Positions 45,438-55,114 of a stretch of 64,000 nt of DNA are shown here, one piece after another (the stretch's first letter is position 1; each line of letters begins with the position of its first letter). Location of the stretch: contig JAPOXW010000030.1 in assembly GCA_026706895.1 (NCBI GenBank), positions 62,001 through 126,000 of the forward strand, written 5' to 3'. The notes under the pieces are model-generated. The model was not told where the DNA came from. It did not search any database and worked only from the letters and a program-made list of their open reading frames with translations. The position numbers and the translations under genes were made by a program. The stretch is from Gammaproteobacteria bacterium. GTDB lineage: Bacteria > Pseudomonadota > Gammaproteobacteria > Poriferisulfidales > Poriferisulfidaceae.

Positions 45438-46154
45438 GACGATCTTCCGCAGGGGATAGTAAAGGCCGAAGTAATCGCCGGTCACACACAGGTGCAGGGT
45501 GTCGTTCTGAGCCTGAGTGTCTCCGACATGAGCCATCCCGGCGTAGTGACCGTCCGCAGTACTGCAGGAGGCGAGTTCCATGTTCACGTTCAGGACATTG
45601 ATGCCGGGGCGAATCTTTTCGAGGGTTCCATAGTAATTGCACCCGGTACTGTCCGTCCCCTTGATTTTGCCCGTCGGCATCACGTTGATGCTGATGCTGA
45701 GTTGATCCGAAATATACTCCCATAGCCCCGCGAGTTCAGAGACATCAATCACGCGCTCGAACAGCGGATCGTAGTTCAGGGTTAATGTGCCGGTGTCCTT
45801 GCCCGTGGTCAAGTACTGAGAGGTGATCACGGAGGCCTGTTCGCTTACTGTTCCGTTCAGTTGCACGGTTCCGAACAAGGAACCGTCGCGGATGTACATT
45901 GACATGTTGGACTGGTAAGTCTGTTCATCGCCGACCACGGTGCCGCGATAGACCACGTTGGAACTCACGCTATAGGCCGAGACAATTCCGCCCACGTACA
46001 GTGCAGTGAAATCGTAAGGCCCCTGGCCTTTAATATCGAATTCGCCACTCCACAGCCCGTCCAGGACCTGCGGTGCGGAATCACTCGTGGCAAAGGAGGA
46101 AAAACTTGCGGCCAGTATCAGGGTGCCAAGCCAGGCAATTGGTTTTTGGGTCAT
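45426..46154 (-). CDS. Predicted secreted protein of unknown function
   Basis: Not recognised. The 242-residue protein has a probable signal peptide (residues 1-22, ending in SFA or FAT) and then a beta-rich body without clear repeats. It contains only three cysteines, CNYYG, ASCSTAD and LCVTGD, so at most one disulfide. GLWSGEFDIKGQGPYDF at the mature start suggests a lipocalin-like or META-like barrel, but this is only an impression. It starts one base inside the end of the DUF6580 gene (TGATG) and is probably translated with it. Confidence 0.7.
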   Translation of the reverse strand: MTQKPIAWLGTLILAASFSSFATSDSAPQVLDGLWSGEFDIKGQGPYDFTALYVGGIVSAYSVSSNVVYRGTVVGDEQTYQSNMSMYIRDGSLFGTVQLNGTVSEQASVITSQYLTTGKDTGTLTLNYDPLFERVIDVSELAGLWEYISDQLSISINVMPTGKIKGTDSTGCNYYGTLEKIRPGINVLNVNMELASCSTADGHYAGMAHVGDTQAQNDTLHLCVTGDYFGLYYPLRKIVSAQ

Positions 46155-46696
46155 CAGTAATGTTGCGTGGGAAGCAGACCGCCGGAAGATTGGCTGCTTT
46201 GGAACAGCCGTGAAAGGCCGAACAAGGCAACCCCGAACAGCAGGGTGGCGATCAGCGTGTGGTGGAAAAATGGAATTGCGGCCACATAGCAGGCGAGCAG
46301 TCCGGCCGTGGTCATCGGATAAAAATCGCCCTGCAGCCAAACCGCGAAGTTGGTCAGCAGGAAGAACAGTGCAGAGCCGGAAACGCCGGCTCCCAGAGTG
46401 GTCAACACACCCGGAGGGTTAAGCATCCAGCGGCCGAGCCCTACGCACAGGGCGACGGCCAGGTAGACGGCCCAGACCTGGTCATGGAATCCCAGCACCA
46501 GGTCTCCGGCGGCCATGCCCAGCAGCGGAACCAAAAGGGCGTGAGAAGGGCGCATGTATAGAGTGCCGCAGAACAGTGCCGCTGCCAGCACCGGGGTAAA
46601 GTTCGGGAGGTGCGGAATGAGCCGGGAGAAGACGATCAGGAGGATCAGCCCGATGGCGATCCATGCGCCTTGTTGCCTGCGTGGAAGTGTCTGCAT
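46154..46696 (-). CDS. DUF6580-family integral membrane protein
   Basis: A 180-residue membrane protein with about five hydrophobic segments and the DUF6580 signature RLIPHLPNFTPVLAAALFCG near residues 25-45. The family lacks an assigned function; many members resemble small-solute or vitamin uptake S-components, which is an inference. It is coupled to the secreted protein downstream. Its start is 72 bp from tRNA-Ala on the opposite strand. Confidence 0.82.
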   Translation of the reverse strand: MQTLPRRQQGAWIAIGLILLIVFSRLIPHLPNFTPVLAAALFCGTLYMRPSHALLVPLLGMAAGDLVLGFHDQVWAVYLAVALCVGLGRWMLNPPGVLTTLGAGVSGSALFFLLTNFAVWLQGDFYPMTTAGLLACYVAAIPFFHHTLIATLLFGVALFGLSRLFQSSQSSGGLLPTQHY

Positions 46697-46723
46697 GACC
46701 GCAGGGATTTTACCTTATTGCGA

Positions 46724-46752
46724 TTGACACTCGCCCGCTGAACAGGGAAAAT
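46724..46752 (+). promoter_or_regulatory. Promoter of tRNA-Ala
   Basis: A perfect TTGACA (46724-46729), 17-bp spacer and GAAAAT (46747-46752). A GC-rich discriminator (CCCGCC) follows, as in stringently controlled stable-RNA promoters. The tRNA begins 17 bp after the -10. Confidence 0.75.
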
Positions 46753-46768
46753 AACCCGCCACGGTGGC

Positions 46769-46844
<76 letters not shown>

Positions 46845-46893
46845 ACCCCCTCCGGATGAATCAAATCCGCCGCCCCAAAGCGCGAGACTGACT

Positions 46894-46921
46894 TTGCTTG
46901 TGGCCGGTTTTGGCATAATAA
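46894..46921 (+). promoter_or_regulatory. Candidate promoter of the sdh operon
   Basis: TTGCTT (46894-46899), 16-bp spacer and TAATAA (46916-46921), leaving a leader of about 40 nt before sdhC. It lies in the 122-bp gap after tRNA-Ala, which otherwise shows only a weak hairpin (CGGAT/ATCCG). Confidence 0.5.
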
Positions 46922-46966
46922 ACTTGAATTTTTCCCTGTCTGACGCTTCAAATTTTCTCGTGCACG

Positions 46967-47344
46967 ATGTTGCCTGAGCACCCTGTATCGCCTCATCTGC
47001 AGATCTATCGCCTGCCGCTGGCAGCGGTTTTGTCGATCAGCCATCGCATCACGGGCGTATTGCTGACGGCTGCTGCGGTCGCGCTGGCTTTTCTGGTTGC
47101 GGCAGCGGCCTATGCGCCGGTCCTCTGGCAAATCGTCATGGCGGGGTTGCAGCATCCGCTGGGACAGGTCGTGCTGATTGCCTGGACGTTTGCGCTGGCA
47201 TTTCACTTGTGCACCGGAATCCGGCACTTGGTCTGGGATGCCTGCATCGGGCTCAGCATGCCGGCCGTGCAGGCAAGCAATTGGCTGGTCTTGGCAGGGT
47301 CCACTACGCTGACGGTCGCCATCTGGGCCTGGATCTGGGCATGA
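46967..47344 (+). CDS. sdhC: Succinate dehydrogenase cytochrome b556 subunit
   Basis: Membrane anchor of complex II (125 residues, three helices). It has the quinone-site SHRITGV near residue 24 and the heme histidine in FHLCTGIRHLVWD. The first 20 residues (PVSPHLQIYRLPLAAVLSI) are family-typical. No strong Shine-Dalgarno is visible. It overlaps sdhD by 4 nt. Confidence 0.95.
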   Translation: MLPEHPVSPHLQIYRLPLAAVLSISHRITGVLLTAAAVALAFLVAAAAYAPVLWQIVMAGLQHPLGQVVLIAWTFALAFHLCTGIRHLVWDACIGLSMPAVQASNWLVLAGSTTLTVAIWAWIWA

Positions 47345-47679
47345 GCGGGTCCGGCGCGGCACGGCGGCACTGGTGGTTGGAGCGGATCACCTCGGTCGCG
47401 TTGATTCCCCTGTCGGTTTGGCTGATCTACTCTCTGGGCAGCGGAAGCCTGGCGGAACTGGCCCATTTCGGGCAATGGGTCGGGCAGGGCGACACGGTCC
47501 TCTGGTTGGGCCTGTTCTTCCTGGCATCGCTCTACCATGCCAAACTCGGTCTTGAAGTCATCATCGACGACTATGTCAGCAATCCGGGCTGGAACCGGAG
47601 CGTACACCGCTTGGCCCAACTGATCCTCCTTCTTTCCCTCGTCGCTGCCTCTGCAGGGCTCCTGTATTTCCTGACATGA
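47341..47679 (+). CDS. sdhD: Succinate dehydrogenase membrane anchor subunit
   Basis: A 112-residue anchor with three helices and the heme/quinone-site segment [18 protein letters not shown] 47341 lies in the sdhC stop (ATGA), and the gene overlaps sdhA in the same way, so the subunits are made by coupled translation. Confidence 0.94.
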   Translation: MSGSGAARRHWWLERITSVALIPLSVWLIYSLGSGSLAELAHFGQWVGQGDTVLWLGLFFLASLYHAKLGLEVIIDDYVSNPGWNRSVHRLAQLILLLSLVAASAGLLYFLT

Positions 47680-49466
47680 CTGACGCCTACAAACTGATTG
47701 AGCATCATTACGATGTCGTGGTTGTCGGCGCCGGCGGGGCCGGCCTTCGCGCGACTTTGGGCATGGCCGTGAAGGGTTTGTCGACCGCCTGCATCACAAA
47801 GGTGTTTCCGACTCGTAGCCATACGGTTGCCGCGCAGGGCGGAGTCAGTGCGGCGCTCGGCAACATGGGGCCGGACGATTGGCGCTGGCACATGTACGAC
47901 ACGGTCAAGGGTTCCGACTGGCTGGGTGATCAGGACGCCATCCAGTACATGTGCCGCGAGGCGATTCCGGCCATCATTGAGCTGGAGCATTACGGGGTCC
48001 CGTTTTCACGGACGGAAGAAGGCAAGATCTACCAGCGTCCCTTCGGCGGCATGACGACGCATTTCGGCGAGGGGATCGCGCAACGCACCTGCGCTGCCGC
48101 AGACCGAACCGGCCACGCCATCCTGCATACGCTGTATCAGCAGTCTCTCAAGCATCAGGCCCAATTCTTTATTGAATACTTCGCCATGGATCTGGTCATG
48201 GACGATGACGGTCGGTGCTGCGGCGTGGTCGCTTGGGACCTCGCAACCGGGGAACTGCATCATTTTCACGCCCACACGGTGTTGCTGGCGACGGGGGGAT
48301 ACGGACGCACCTATTTCTCCTGCACCTCGGCACATACCTGCACCGGGGACGGCAACGGCATGGTGCAACGCGCCGGGCTGCCCCTGCAAGACATGGAATT
48401 CGTGCAATTCCATCCAACCGGCATTTACGGTGCCGGCTGCCTGATCACGGAGGGAGTGCGAGGGGAGGGAGGCTACCTGACCAACAGCAAGGGCGAACGT
48501 TTCATGGAACGGTACGCGCCGAACGCCAAAGACCTAGCATCGCGCGACGTGGTGAGCCGCTCGATGACCATCGAGATCAACGAAGGACGGGGCTGCGGCC
48601 CTGAAGCGGACCACATCCACCTGCACCTGGAACACCTCGGTGCCGACGTCATCAAGGAGCGCCTGCCCGGCATTGCGGAATCGGCACGCATCTTCGCCGG
48701 GGTCGACGTGACTCGTGAGCCGATCCCGGTCTTGCCGACGGTGCACTACACCATGGGCGGCATTCCAACCAACTACAAAGGCGAAGTGGTGACGGTTCGG
48801 GACGGGGACCCGGATGCGGTGGTGCCGGGATTGATGGCCATCGGGGAAGCGGCTTGCGTTTCGGTACACGGGGCGAACCGCTTGGGTTCCAACTCTTTGC
48901 TGGACTTGGTCGTCTTCGGCCGCGCGGCGGCCATACGGGCAACGGAACTCATTACGCCGGGTGCCGCTCACCCGGAAGCGCCCCCCTCGGCAGTGGAACG
49001 GATCCTGGATCAGTTCGACAAGGTTCGTCACGCCAATGGCGGCACTCCGACCGCGCAACTCCGCCTGCAGCTTCAACGCGTCATGCAGAAGCACGCGGCA
49101 GTGTTCCGCACCGGTGAAACGCTGAGGGATGGCCTGGAACAGGTCCGGGCCGCGAATCAGGCTTTCAGCGACATTCAGGTCAGCGACCGATCCATGATAT
49201 GGAATACCGACCTCGTTGAGACCTTGGAATTGCAGAACCTGCTGCCGCAGGGGCTGATGACGCTGGAATCCGCATTGAACCGCCTGGAGAGCCGCGGCGC
49301 CCATGCCCGGGAAGACCACCCGGAACGCAATGACGATGAATGGATGAAGCACACGGTTTGCTGGTTCGGCGAACAAGGATCATGCCGCATCGAATACCGG
49401 GATGTTCACATGCACACCTTGGATGACGAGGTGGAAGTGATCCCGCCGAAAGCCCGCGTATACTGA
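47676..49466 (+). CDS. sdhA: Succinate dehydrogenase flavoprotein subunit
   Basis: FAD subunit that oxidises succinate to fumarate (596 residues). Visible are the FAD motif [11 protein letters not shown], the covalent FAD site [10 protein letters not shown] with its histidine near residue 48, the substrate loop [10 protein letters not shown] with EGVRGEGG, and the C-terminal FAD motif [18 protein letters not shown]. Normal length. Confidence 0.98.
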   Translation: MTDAYKLIEHHYDVVVVGAGGAGLRATLGMAVKGLSTACITKVFPTRSHTVAAQGGVSAALGNMGPDDWRWHMYDTVKGSDWLGDQDAIQYMCREAIPAIIELEHYGVPFSRTEEGKIYQRPFGGMTTHFGEGIAQRTCAAADRTGHAILHTLYQQSLKHQAQFFIEYFAMDLVMDDDGRCCGVVAWDLATGELHHFHAHTVLLATGGYGRTYFSCTSAHTCTGDGNGMVQRAGLPLQDMEFVQFHPTGIYGAGCLITEGVRGEGGYLTNSKGERFMERYAPNAKDLASRDVVSRSMTIEINEGRGCGPEADHIHLHLEHLGADVIKERLPGIAESARIFAGVDVTREPIPVLPTVHYTMGGIPTNYKGEVVTVRDGDPDAVVPGLMAIGEAACVSVHGANRLGSNSLLDLVVFGRAAAIRATELITPGAAHPEAPPSAVERILDQFDKVRHANGGTPTAQLRLQLQRVMQKHAAVFRTGETLRDGLEQVRAANQAFSDIQVSDRSMIWNTDLVETLELQNLLPQGLMTLESALNRLESRGAHAREDHPERNDDEWMKHTVCWFGEQGSCRIEYRDVHMHTLDDEVEVIPPKARVY

Positions 49467-49485
49467 CACGGGCAAGAACCGGACC

Positions 49486-50268
49486 ATGGCTCAATTCACC
49501 CTTCCTGCCAACGCGGTCGTTCGCAAGGACGGGCGCCGGTATTCCGCGCCGTCGGATGCCGAAAGCGTACGGTCGTTCCAGGTCTACCGCTACGAACCGG
49601 ACGAAGGGGAGAACCCTAGGCTGGACCACTACGAAGTGGATCTGGACCAGTGCGGCCCGATGATCCTGGACGTGCTCATCAAGATCAAGAACGAGGTCGA
49701 CCCGACCCTGTCGTTCCGCCGTTCCTGCCGCGAGGGAATCTGCGGTTCCTGCTCCATGAACATCAATGGACGCAATACCCTGGCGTGCACCTGCGGAGTG
49801 GACCAGTTCAAGGGGGACATCCGGATCTATCCGCTGCCGCACATGCCGGTGGTTCGGGACCTGGTGACGGACCTGTCGGGGTTCTACCGGCAGTATGCCG
49901 CCGTGGAGCCATGGCTGAAGAACGGCGCGGACGAACCGGAACGCGAACGCTTGCAGCAGAAAGAGGACCGCGCCCGGTTGGACGGCCTGGAAGAGTGCAT
50001 CCTGTGCGCCTGCTGTTCTACCAGTTGCCCGAGCTACTGGTGGAATCCGGACAAGTACCTGGGGCCGGCGGCCTTGCTGCAGGCATGGCGCTGGCTCGCG
50101 GACAGCCGTGACCAGGCGACGGACGAGCGGCTGGAGTCCTTGGAGGATGCCTTCAAGCTGTACCGTTGCCACACGATCATGAATTGCACCCAGACCTGTC
50201 CTAAGGGGCTGAATCCTGCGCGGGCCATCGCCGAAATCAAGAAAATGGTGGCCTTGCGCAAGTCCTGA
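49486..50268 (+). CDS. sdhB: Succinate dehydrogenase iron-sulfur subunit
   Basis: A 260-residue electron-transfer subunit with ligands for all three clusters: 2Fe-2S ([14 protein letters not shown]...LAC), 4Fe-4S ([12 protein letters not shown]) and 3Fe-4S ([17 protein letters not shown]). An N-terminal extension of about 20 residues makes it longer than the E. coli protein. Confidence 0.98.
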   Translation: MAQFTLPANAVVRKDGRRYSAPSDAESVRSFQVYRYEPDEGENPRLDHYEVDLDQCGPMILDVLIKIKNEVDPTLSFRRSCREGICGSCSMNINGRNTLACTCGVDQFKGDIRIYPLPHMPVVRDLVTDLSGFYRQYAAVEPWLKNGADEPERERLQQKEDRARLDGLEECILCACCSTSCPSYWWNPDKYLGPAALLQAWRWLADSRDQATDERLESLEDAFKLYRCHTIMNCTQTCPKGLNPARAIAEIKKMVALRKS

Positions 50269-50269
50269 C

Positions 50270-50518
50270 ATGTCGGAGCAGGACCGGTTACGCTGGCACT
50301 GCCGGCGTGGCACTCGGGAGTTGGATCTCATGCTGATGCGGTATCTGGATCAAGAATATCCTCGGGCTTCCACCGCCGAACGTGCGGCATTCGCGCGGCT
50401 GCTGGAATGCGCGGACCCCGAACTCCAGGAAATGTTCCTGGGGACGCAGGCCGCCCCGGACCCGGAGATGGAGTCGGTCGCCCGGAAGATACGTGCAGGC
50501 GCGCCGGATCATGACTGA
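50270..50518 (+). CDS. sdhE: FAD assembly factor SdhE
   Basis: An 82-residue protein that promotes covalent flavinylation of SdhA. The RGxxE motif is present as RRGTRELD near residues 13-20. It lies one base after sdhB and overlaps the DUF1249 gene by 8 nt. Context and motif agree. Confidence 0.93.
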   Translation: MSEQDRLRWHCRRGTRELDLMLMRYLDQEYPRASTAERAAFARLLECADPELQEMFLGTQAAPDPEMESVARKIRAGAPDHD

Positions 50519-50978
50519 ATTTTCCACGTCCCTGGCCACCGCCCCGCAGCCTGCCGCGTTGATGGCGCTCTACGACGTCAACTACCAGTGCCTGCTCGCC
50601 CTGTGCCCGTCGCTGCGCAACCCTGCCATGCAGCCTCATTCGTATCTCGATGACTCCCTGCCGGACCAACCGCCGCTGCAACTGGTGTTCTACGAGCATA
50701 CCCGGCATACGGCCACGCTTGGTTTGGCTTGCCGCCGGGGCGGAGAGGGGACGGAGTTCTCGCCGGATGTACAGTTGCGCCTGTACCGGGACTCCCGGCA
50801 GGTCGAACTGCTTGCCCATCACGGGATTTCGCTGCTCCCGGGTCGGATTCCGGAAGGGAGTTCTCGGACGGAATGGCTATCTCGTCGCTATTCCGGCAAC
50901 CGGTTCCTGTTCGACTGGTTGCGGGATTGCCTTCGACAGGGCTATCATTTGACGCCAAATTCCGGACATCTTGCATGA
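50511..50978 (+). CDS. DUF1249 family protein (YqiB-like)
   Basis: A 155-residue soluble protein with the YDVNYQCLLALCP start and the DVQLRLYRDSRQVELL core of DUF1249, including the C-terminal RYSGNRFLFDWLRDCL. The function is unknown. It is embedded between sdhE and metX with overlaps of 8 and 4 nt, so it must be cotranslated with them. Confidence 0.85.
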   Translation: MTEFSTSLATAPQPAALMALYDVNYQCLLALCPSLRNPAMQPHSYLDDSLPDQPPLQLVFYEHTRHTATLGLACRRGGEGTEFSPDVQLRLYRDSRQVELLAHHGISLLPGRIPEGSSRTEWLSRRYSGNRFLFDWLRDCLRQGYHLTPNSGHLA

Positions 50979-52126
50979 CTCATCCCGATTTCCAGCCCTG
51001 CACGCATAATCGTACGCCGCCGGCTACCCGCATCCTCGACCTGCCGGGAGACTACGGGCAAACCGATTTCGTGATGCACCGTGGTGGCCGTCTGGCCCAG
51101 GTTCAGGTCGGCTATGAGACTTGGGGCACCCTGTCGCGCAATCAGGACAACGCCATCCTGATCTTCACCGGGTTGTCGCCGACTGCCCATGCTGCGTCCA
51201 ATGAGGAAGACGATACGGCCGGTTGGTGGGAATACATGGTCGGGCCTGGCAAGGCAATCGACACGGATCGGTTTTTCGTGGCCTGCGTCAACTCTCTGGG
51301 CAGTTGCTTTGGTTCGACGGGGCCTTCCTCCTGCGATCCGGCGACCGGCCAGCCCTATGGCGGGAGTTTTCCGGAATTGTCGATCGAGGACATTGCGAAG
51401 GCCGGGCATCATGCCATGCGCGAGCTGGGCGTGGATCATGTCCACACCGTCGTCGGCCCCTCCATGGGTGGCATGTCTGCGTTGGCCTATGCGCTGCAGT
51501 ACCCGGATGAGCTGGACTATCTTCTGGTGATTTCAGCGGCCTGCCGGGCCTTGCCGTTCACGATCGCGGTGCGGTCGCTGCAGCGGGAGATCATTCGCTG
51601 CGACCCGGACTGGAAGGGAGGGAACTACGAATTGGATGCAGAGCCGCTCTGCGGGATGCGTTTAGCGCGGAAGCTCGGCCTGATGTCCTATCGGGCGGCC
51701 CAGGAATGGCGGCAGCGCTTCAATCGGGCCCGGGTGCCGGAGCACCGTGCCTCGGACGATATGTTTGGCGTTGAGTTCGAAGTGGAGTCCTACCTCGAAT
51801 ACAACGCGCAGAAATTCATCGGCACGTTCGACGCCAACAGTTATTTATACTTGTCCCGGGCGATGGACCTGTTCGATGTTGCCGAACATGGCGGCACGGT
51901 CAATGCTGGGCTGGCCCGGGTCCACGTGCGCAAGACCTTGGCGATTGGTGTGGAGAGCGACATCCTTTTTCCACTTGAACAGCAGAAAGAAATCGTAGCC
52001 GGCTTGCAAAAGGCTGGACGCGAAGCCGAATTGGTCGTGCTCCCGTCTATCCAGGGTCACGATTCGTTCCTAGTCGATGCGGAACGCTTCTCGCCCGTCG
52101 TGCAGGAATTTTTTGCCGGGATTTGA
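50975..52126 (+). CDS. metX: Homoserine O-acyltransferase (MetX)
   Basis: Activates homoserine for methionine synthesis using acetyl- or succinyl-CoA. The 383-residue alpha/beta-hydrolase protein has the nucleophile S163 in GPSMGGM, VQVGYETWGTL near the start, SCFGSTGPSSCDPATG and the final His in the QGHDSFL segment. MetX of many gammaproteobacteria uses succinyl-CoA; the sequence alone does not settle that here. It is cotranscribed with the sdh operon through the ATGA overlap at 50975. Confidence 0.94.
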   Translation: MTHPDFQPCTHNRTPPATRILDLPGDYGQTDFVMHRGGRLAQVQVGYETWGTLSRNQDNAILIFTGLSPTAHAASNEEDDTAGWWEYMVGPGKAIDTDRFFVACVNSLGSCFGSTGPSSCDPATGQPYGGSFPELSIEDIAKAGHHAMRELGVDHVHTVVGPSMGGMSALAYALQYPDELDYLLVISAACRALPFTIAVRSLQREIIRCDPDWKGGNYELDAEPLCGMRLARKLGLMSYRAAQEWRQRFNRARVPEHRASDDMFGVEFEVESYLEYNAQKFIGTFDANSYLYLSRAMDLFDVAEHGGTVNAGLARVHVRKTLAIGVESDILFPLEQQKEIVAGLQKAGREAELVVLPSIQGHDSFLVDAERFSPVVQEFFAGI

Positions 52127-52133
52127 GTCGGGA

Positions 52134-53420
52134 TCAATCGCGCTGATCAAGCGCGACGTAGTCTCGCTGGGTGTGTCCGGTATACAGTTGGCGGGGGCGG
52201 CCGATCCGGAACTGCTTGTCCGCCATCATCTCGAGCCAGTGTGCGACCCAGCCCGATGTTCGGGCGGCAGCAAAGATGACCGTGAACATGTCCAGGGGAA
52301 TCCCCATGGTCCTGAGAATGATGCCGGAGTAGAAATCAACGTTCGGGTACAGTTTGCGGACCACGAAGTATTCGTCGTTCAAGGCCGCCTGCTCCAGGGC
52401 CATGGCGGTTTCCAGGAGCGGGCAGTTCGGATTGCCTTCCCCGTGCTTCTCCAGCAGGTCGTAGCAGATTTTTTGGATTAGCTTCGCGCGCGGATCGTAA
52501 TTCTTGTAGACCCGGTGCCCGAAGCCCATCAAGCGGGTATGGCTTTCCTTGTTTTTGGTCTGCTCGACGTATTCCTCAACCGAAACATCCGAAGCATGGA
52601 TTTCTTCCAGCATCTGGATTACGGCCTCGTTGGCGCCGCCGTGAGACGGCCCCCAAAGCGTTGCTACGCCTGCGGCGACGGCCGCGACCGGGCTGGTCTC
52701 GGAACTGCCGGACAGCCGGACCGTGGACGTAGAGGCATTCTGTTCGTGGTCGGCGTGCAGGAGGAACAGGATATCCGTGGCGTGCGAGAAGAGAGGGTCA
52801 GGTTCTGCACCGAACATCATGTGGAGGAAATTGGATGTAAAGTCGAGTTCCGGGTCGGGGTCGACAGGATCTTGGCCGGTTCGATAACGGTACCCGAGCG
52901 CCGCCAGGACCGGGACCTGCGCAATCAATCGTCGCGCCATGCGTTGGCGATACGCCTCGTCGAACACGTCCAGCTCAGAATGATAGATCGAAGCGAGATG
53001 AGCCAGACCGGCCATCAGCATGGCCATCGGATGGGCCTCTTTCTCGAAAGCCTGCATGAGTTCCCACGAACCACTGGGAATCTTTGTTTCCGACCTGATT
53101 TCTTGAGCAAACGTGTCCAGTTGGTTTTGTGTCGGAAGCTCACCGTTGAGCAGCAGGTAGGCCGTTTCGATGTGGTTGCCGGATTCCGCGAGTTGTTCGA
53201 TCGGATAGCCCCGGTAGCGCAGAAGGCCGAGGTCTCCGTCGATGTAGGTGATCTGGCTCCGGCAGCTGGCCGTGGAGACGAATCCGGGATCCAGCGAAAA
53301 ATAGCCCCGTTTCTTGTACAGATTGCTGATGTTGACCGCTGCCGGTCCTTCGGTCGACTCAGCGATCGATAATTCGACTTCCTTCCCGCCGTTGGTCAAT
53401 TTGATTTTTCGCTCGGGCAT
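52134..53420 (-). CDS. gltA: Citrate synthase (hexameric type)
   Basis: Condenses acetyl-CoA and oxaloacetate. The 428-residue product has the catalytic regions LLHADHEQNAS, WGPSHGGANEAV and GFGHRVYKNYDPRA. Length fits the type II, NADH-regulated enzyme of Gram-negative bacteria. It converges with metX at an 8-bp gap. ATG 53420 has only a weak GGA upstream. Confidence 0.97.
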   Translation of the reverse strand: MPERKIKLTNGGKEVELSIAESTEGPAAVNISNLYKKRGYFSLDPGFVSTASCRSQITYIDGDLGLLRYRGYPIEQLAESGNHIETAYLLLNGELPTQNQLDTFAQEIRSETKIPSGSWELMQAFEKEAHPMAMLMAGLAHLASIYHSELDVFDEAYRQRMARRLIAQVPVLAALGYRYRTGQDPVDPDPELDFTSNFLHMMFGAEPDPLFSHATDILFLLHADHEQNASTSTVRLSGSSETSPVAAVAAGVATLWGPSHGGANEAVIQMLEEIHASDVSVEEYVEQTKNKESHTRLMGFGHRVYKNYDPRAKLIQKICYDLLEKHGEGNPNCPLLETAMALEQAALNDEYFVVRKLYPNVDFYSGIILRTMGIPLDMFTVIFAAARTSGWVAHWLEMMADKQFRIGRPRQLYTGHTQRDYVALDQRD

Positions 53421-53586
53421 AAATATTCCAAATCCAACACCTTTCGCGCCCCCTCGAGTTGCGCGAACTTCTGGACCAGATTTTTGGATAACACATTTTA
53501 CACGCAAGAAATGGCCGTTTTGTTGCATGCCGGTTGCGTGAGAGGATTCAACCGGACGAAATGGAGTGCCGGGACAGGTCGTTTTG

Positions 53587-54102
53587 TTAGAGCAGGGTCT
53601 GGACAAAAGCCGCGATGGCAGGGGGGTCGTTCAGGTCGAGATGCGGCAGCGCCAGCCCGGATGGAGGGGGCGCATCGGTCGCCAAGGCGATGATGTTGGA
53701 ATCATCCGGATACAGGTACGGATGCCCCAGGTCCGGCCGGCACAGCTCGATTTTGGGGAACGCTTCGCGTTTGAAGCCTTCCACCAGGATCAGGTCAAGT
53801 GGCGCGGCATCCAGTTTCGGCAGAAGCTGGGCTAGGGTCATTTCCTCTTCATCCTCGCCCAGTTCATGCATCAAGGCCCAGCGACGGCCCGAAGAAATCA
53901 GCATTTCCCTGGCTCCCGCCTTGCGCAGCCGGTAACTGTCCTTTCCCGGTTGGTCCACGTCGAACGCATGGTGGGCATGCTTGACCATGCCGATCCGCAA
54001 TCCCTGTTCCACCAGAATCGGCACCAACCGGGTCAGCAACTCGGTTTTCCCGGTCCCGCTGAAGGCCGCGAAACCCAAAAGGGTGGGAGATTGGGAGTCC
54101 AT
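53587..54102 (-). CDS. mobB: Molybdopterin-guanine dinucleotide biosynthesis protein B
   Basis: A 171-residue GTPase-like protein that assists MobA. It has Walker A FSGTGKTELL (about residues 14-23), the KHAHHAFDVDQPGKDSYR region and LILVEGFK. It shares one base with the mobA stop and is followed by the 166-bp gltA promoter region. Confidence 0.93.
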   Translation of the reverse strand: MDSQSPTLLGFAAFSGTGKTELLTRLVPILVEQGLRIGMVKHAHHAFDVDQPGKDSYRLRKAGAREMLISSGRRWALMHELGEDEEEMTLAQLLPKLDAAPLDLILVEGFKREAFPKIELCRPDLGHPYLYPDDSNIIALATDAPPPSGLALPHLDLNDPPAIAAFVQTLL

Positions 54103-54719
54103 CAGAGCGTCAATTCCCCGTGGGTGTTGATGTTTCGAAATTCATCGGGGTTTTCGAAAGGGATTTCCTCGAAGCCCTGCGCTCCATAGAATTCGTCAAT
54201 TTTACGCCCGCCGCGACGGAGAAAATCGTCCAGGGCATCCGAAAGATCAGTGTGCAGCACGGCAAAGACCGGCTGCAGGCGCCCGGCGCAACTTGCAACG
54301 GCGATCTGGGCTTCTGCCTGCGCGAAGGGCGAGGCCAGTTTGGCTGCGAGATCGGAACTGATTCGCGGACTGTCGCAGGGGACGCACAGCAGCAGTTCCG
54401 TCTGAGCCGCGCGCAATCCGGCAAGAATGCCGGCGAGCGGTCCCAGGAACCCATCTTCCGCATCCGCGATCACGGGGTGACCGAACTGCGCGTACTGGTC
54501 GTGACTGCGGTTGGCGTTGATCAGGATAGTCTGGACTTGCGGTTCGAGGCGCTCAAGGATATGGGCGATCAATGGACGCCCTTGGTAGGGGATCAACCCC
54601 TTGTCCTGTCCGCCCATGCGGCGTGCCATGCCGCCGGCAAGGATCATGCCGGTCAGCGGAGGAGGCTGGACTGAGGGTGCGGACATGGCATCATCGAAAC
54701 GCGTGCTGGACAGGCTCAT
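54102..54719 (-). CDS. mobA: Molybdenum cofactor guanylyltransferase
   Basis: Adds GMP to Mo-molybdopterin. The 205-residue protein has GMILAGGMARRMGGQDKGL near residues 24-42, the LINANRS strand and the VPCDSPR loop. The start is either ATG 54719 or 54686; neither has a good ribosome site, and the family usually begins close to the LAGG motif. Divergent from the DUF1244-moeB-msrPQ operon. Confidence 0.92.
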   Translation of the reverse strand: MSLSSTRFDDAMSAPSVQPPPLTGMILAGGMARRMGGQDKGLIPYQGRPLIAHILERLEPQVQTILINANRSHDQYAQFGHPVIADAEDGFLGPLAGILAGLRAAQTELLLCVPCDSPRISSDLAAKLASPFAQAEAQIAVASCAGRLQPVFAVLHTDLSDALDDFLRRGGRKIDEFYGAQGFEEIPFENPDEFRNINTHGELTL

Positions 54720-54784
54720 TGTACGGGGGAGGTGCAGGTGTGCGGGTTATACTGAATCCCGTCGAGAGCAGACCTGCCGACACC

Positions 54785-55108
54785 ATGAGCACCATTCCCG
54801 ACATTTCCGAGAATCAGCGTGAGGCGATCGAGGCGGCCGTCTACCGGCGCCTTGTTGAGCATCTGAGAAGCAAGCCCGAAGTTCAGAATATCGACTTGAT
54901 GAACCTGGCGGACTTCTGCCGGAACTGTCTCTCCAAGTGGTATGTGGCTGCGGCAGAAGAGCGAGGCGTAGCTCTGGATTATGACGCGGCCCGGGAAATC
55001 GTCTATGGCATGCCGTATGCCGAATGGAAGTCCCGGTATCAGAAAGAGGCCACTTCAGAGCAAATGGCGGCGTTTGAAGCCAGGGAAAAGGCCAAACAGG
55101 CATCTTGA
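54785..55108 (+). CDS. DUF1244 family protein
   Basis: A 107-residue protein with the highly conserved core MNLADFCRNCLSKWY and VYGMPYAEWK, including a CRNC cysteine pair. The family is widespread in proteobacteria and has no assigned activity. It is the first gene of a short run with moeB and msrPQ. Confidence 0.88.
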   Translation: MSTIPDISENQREAIEAAVYRRLVEHLRSKPEVQNIDLMNLADFCRNCLSKWYVAAAEERGVALDYDAAREIVYGMPYAEWKSRYQKEATSEQMAAFEAREKAKQAS

Positions 55109-55114
55109 TCCATC

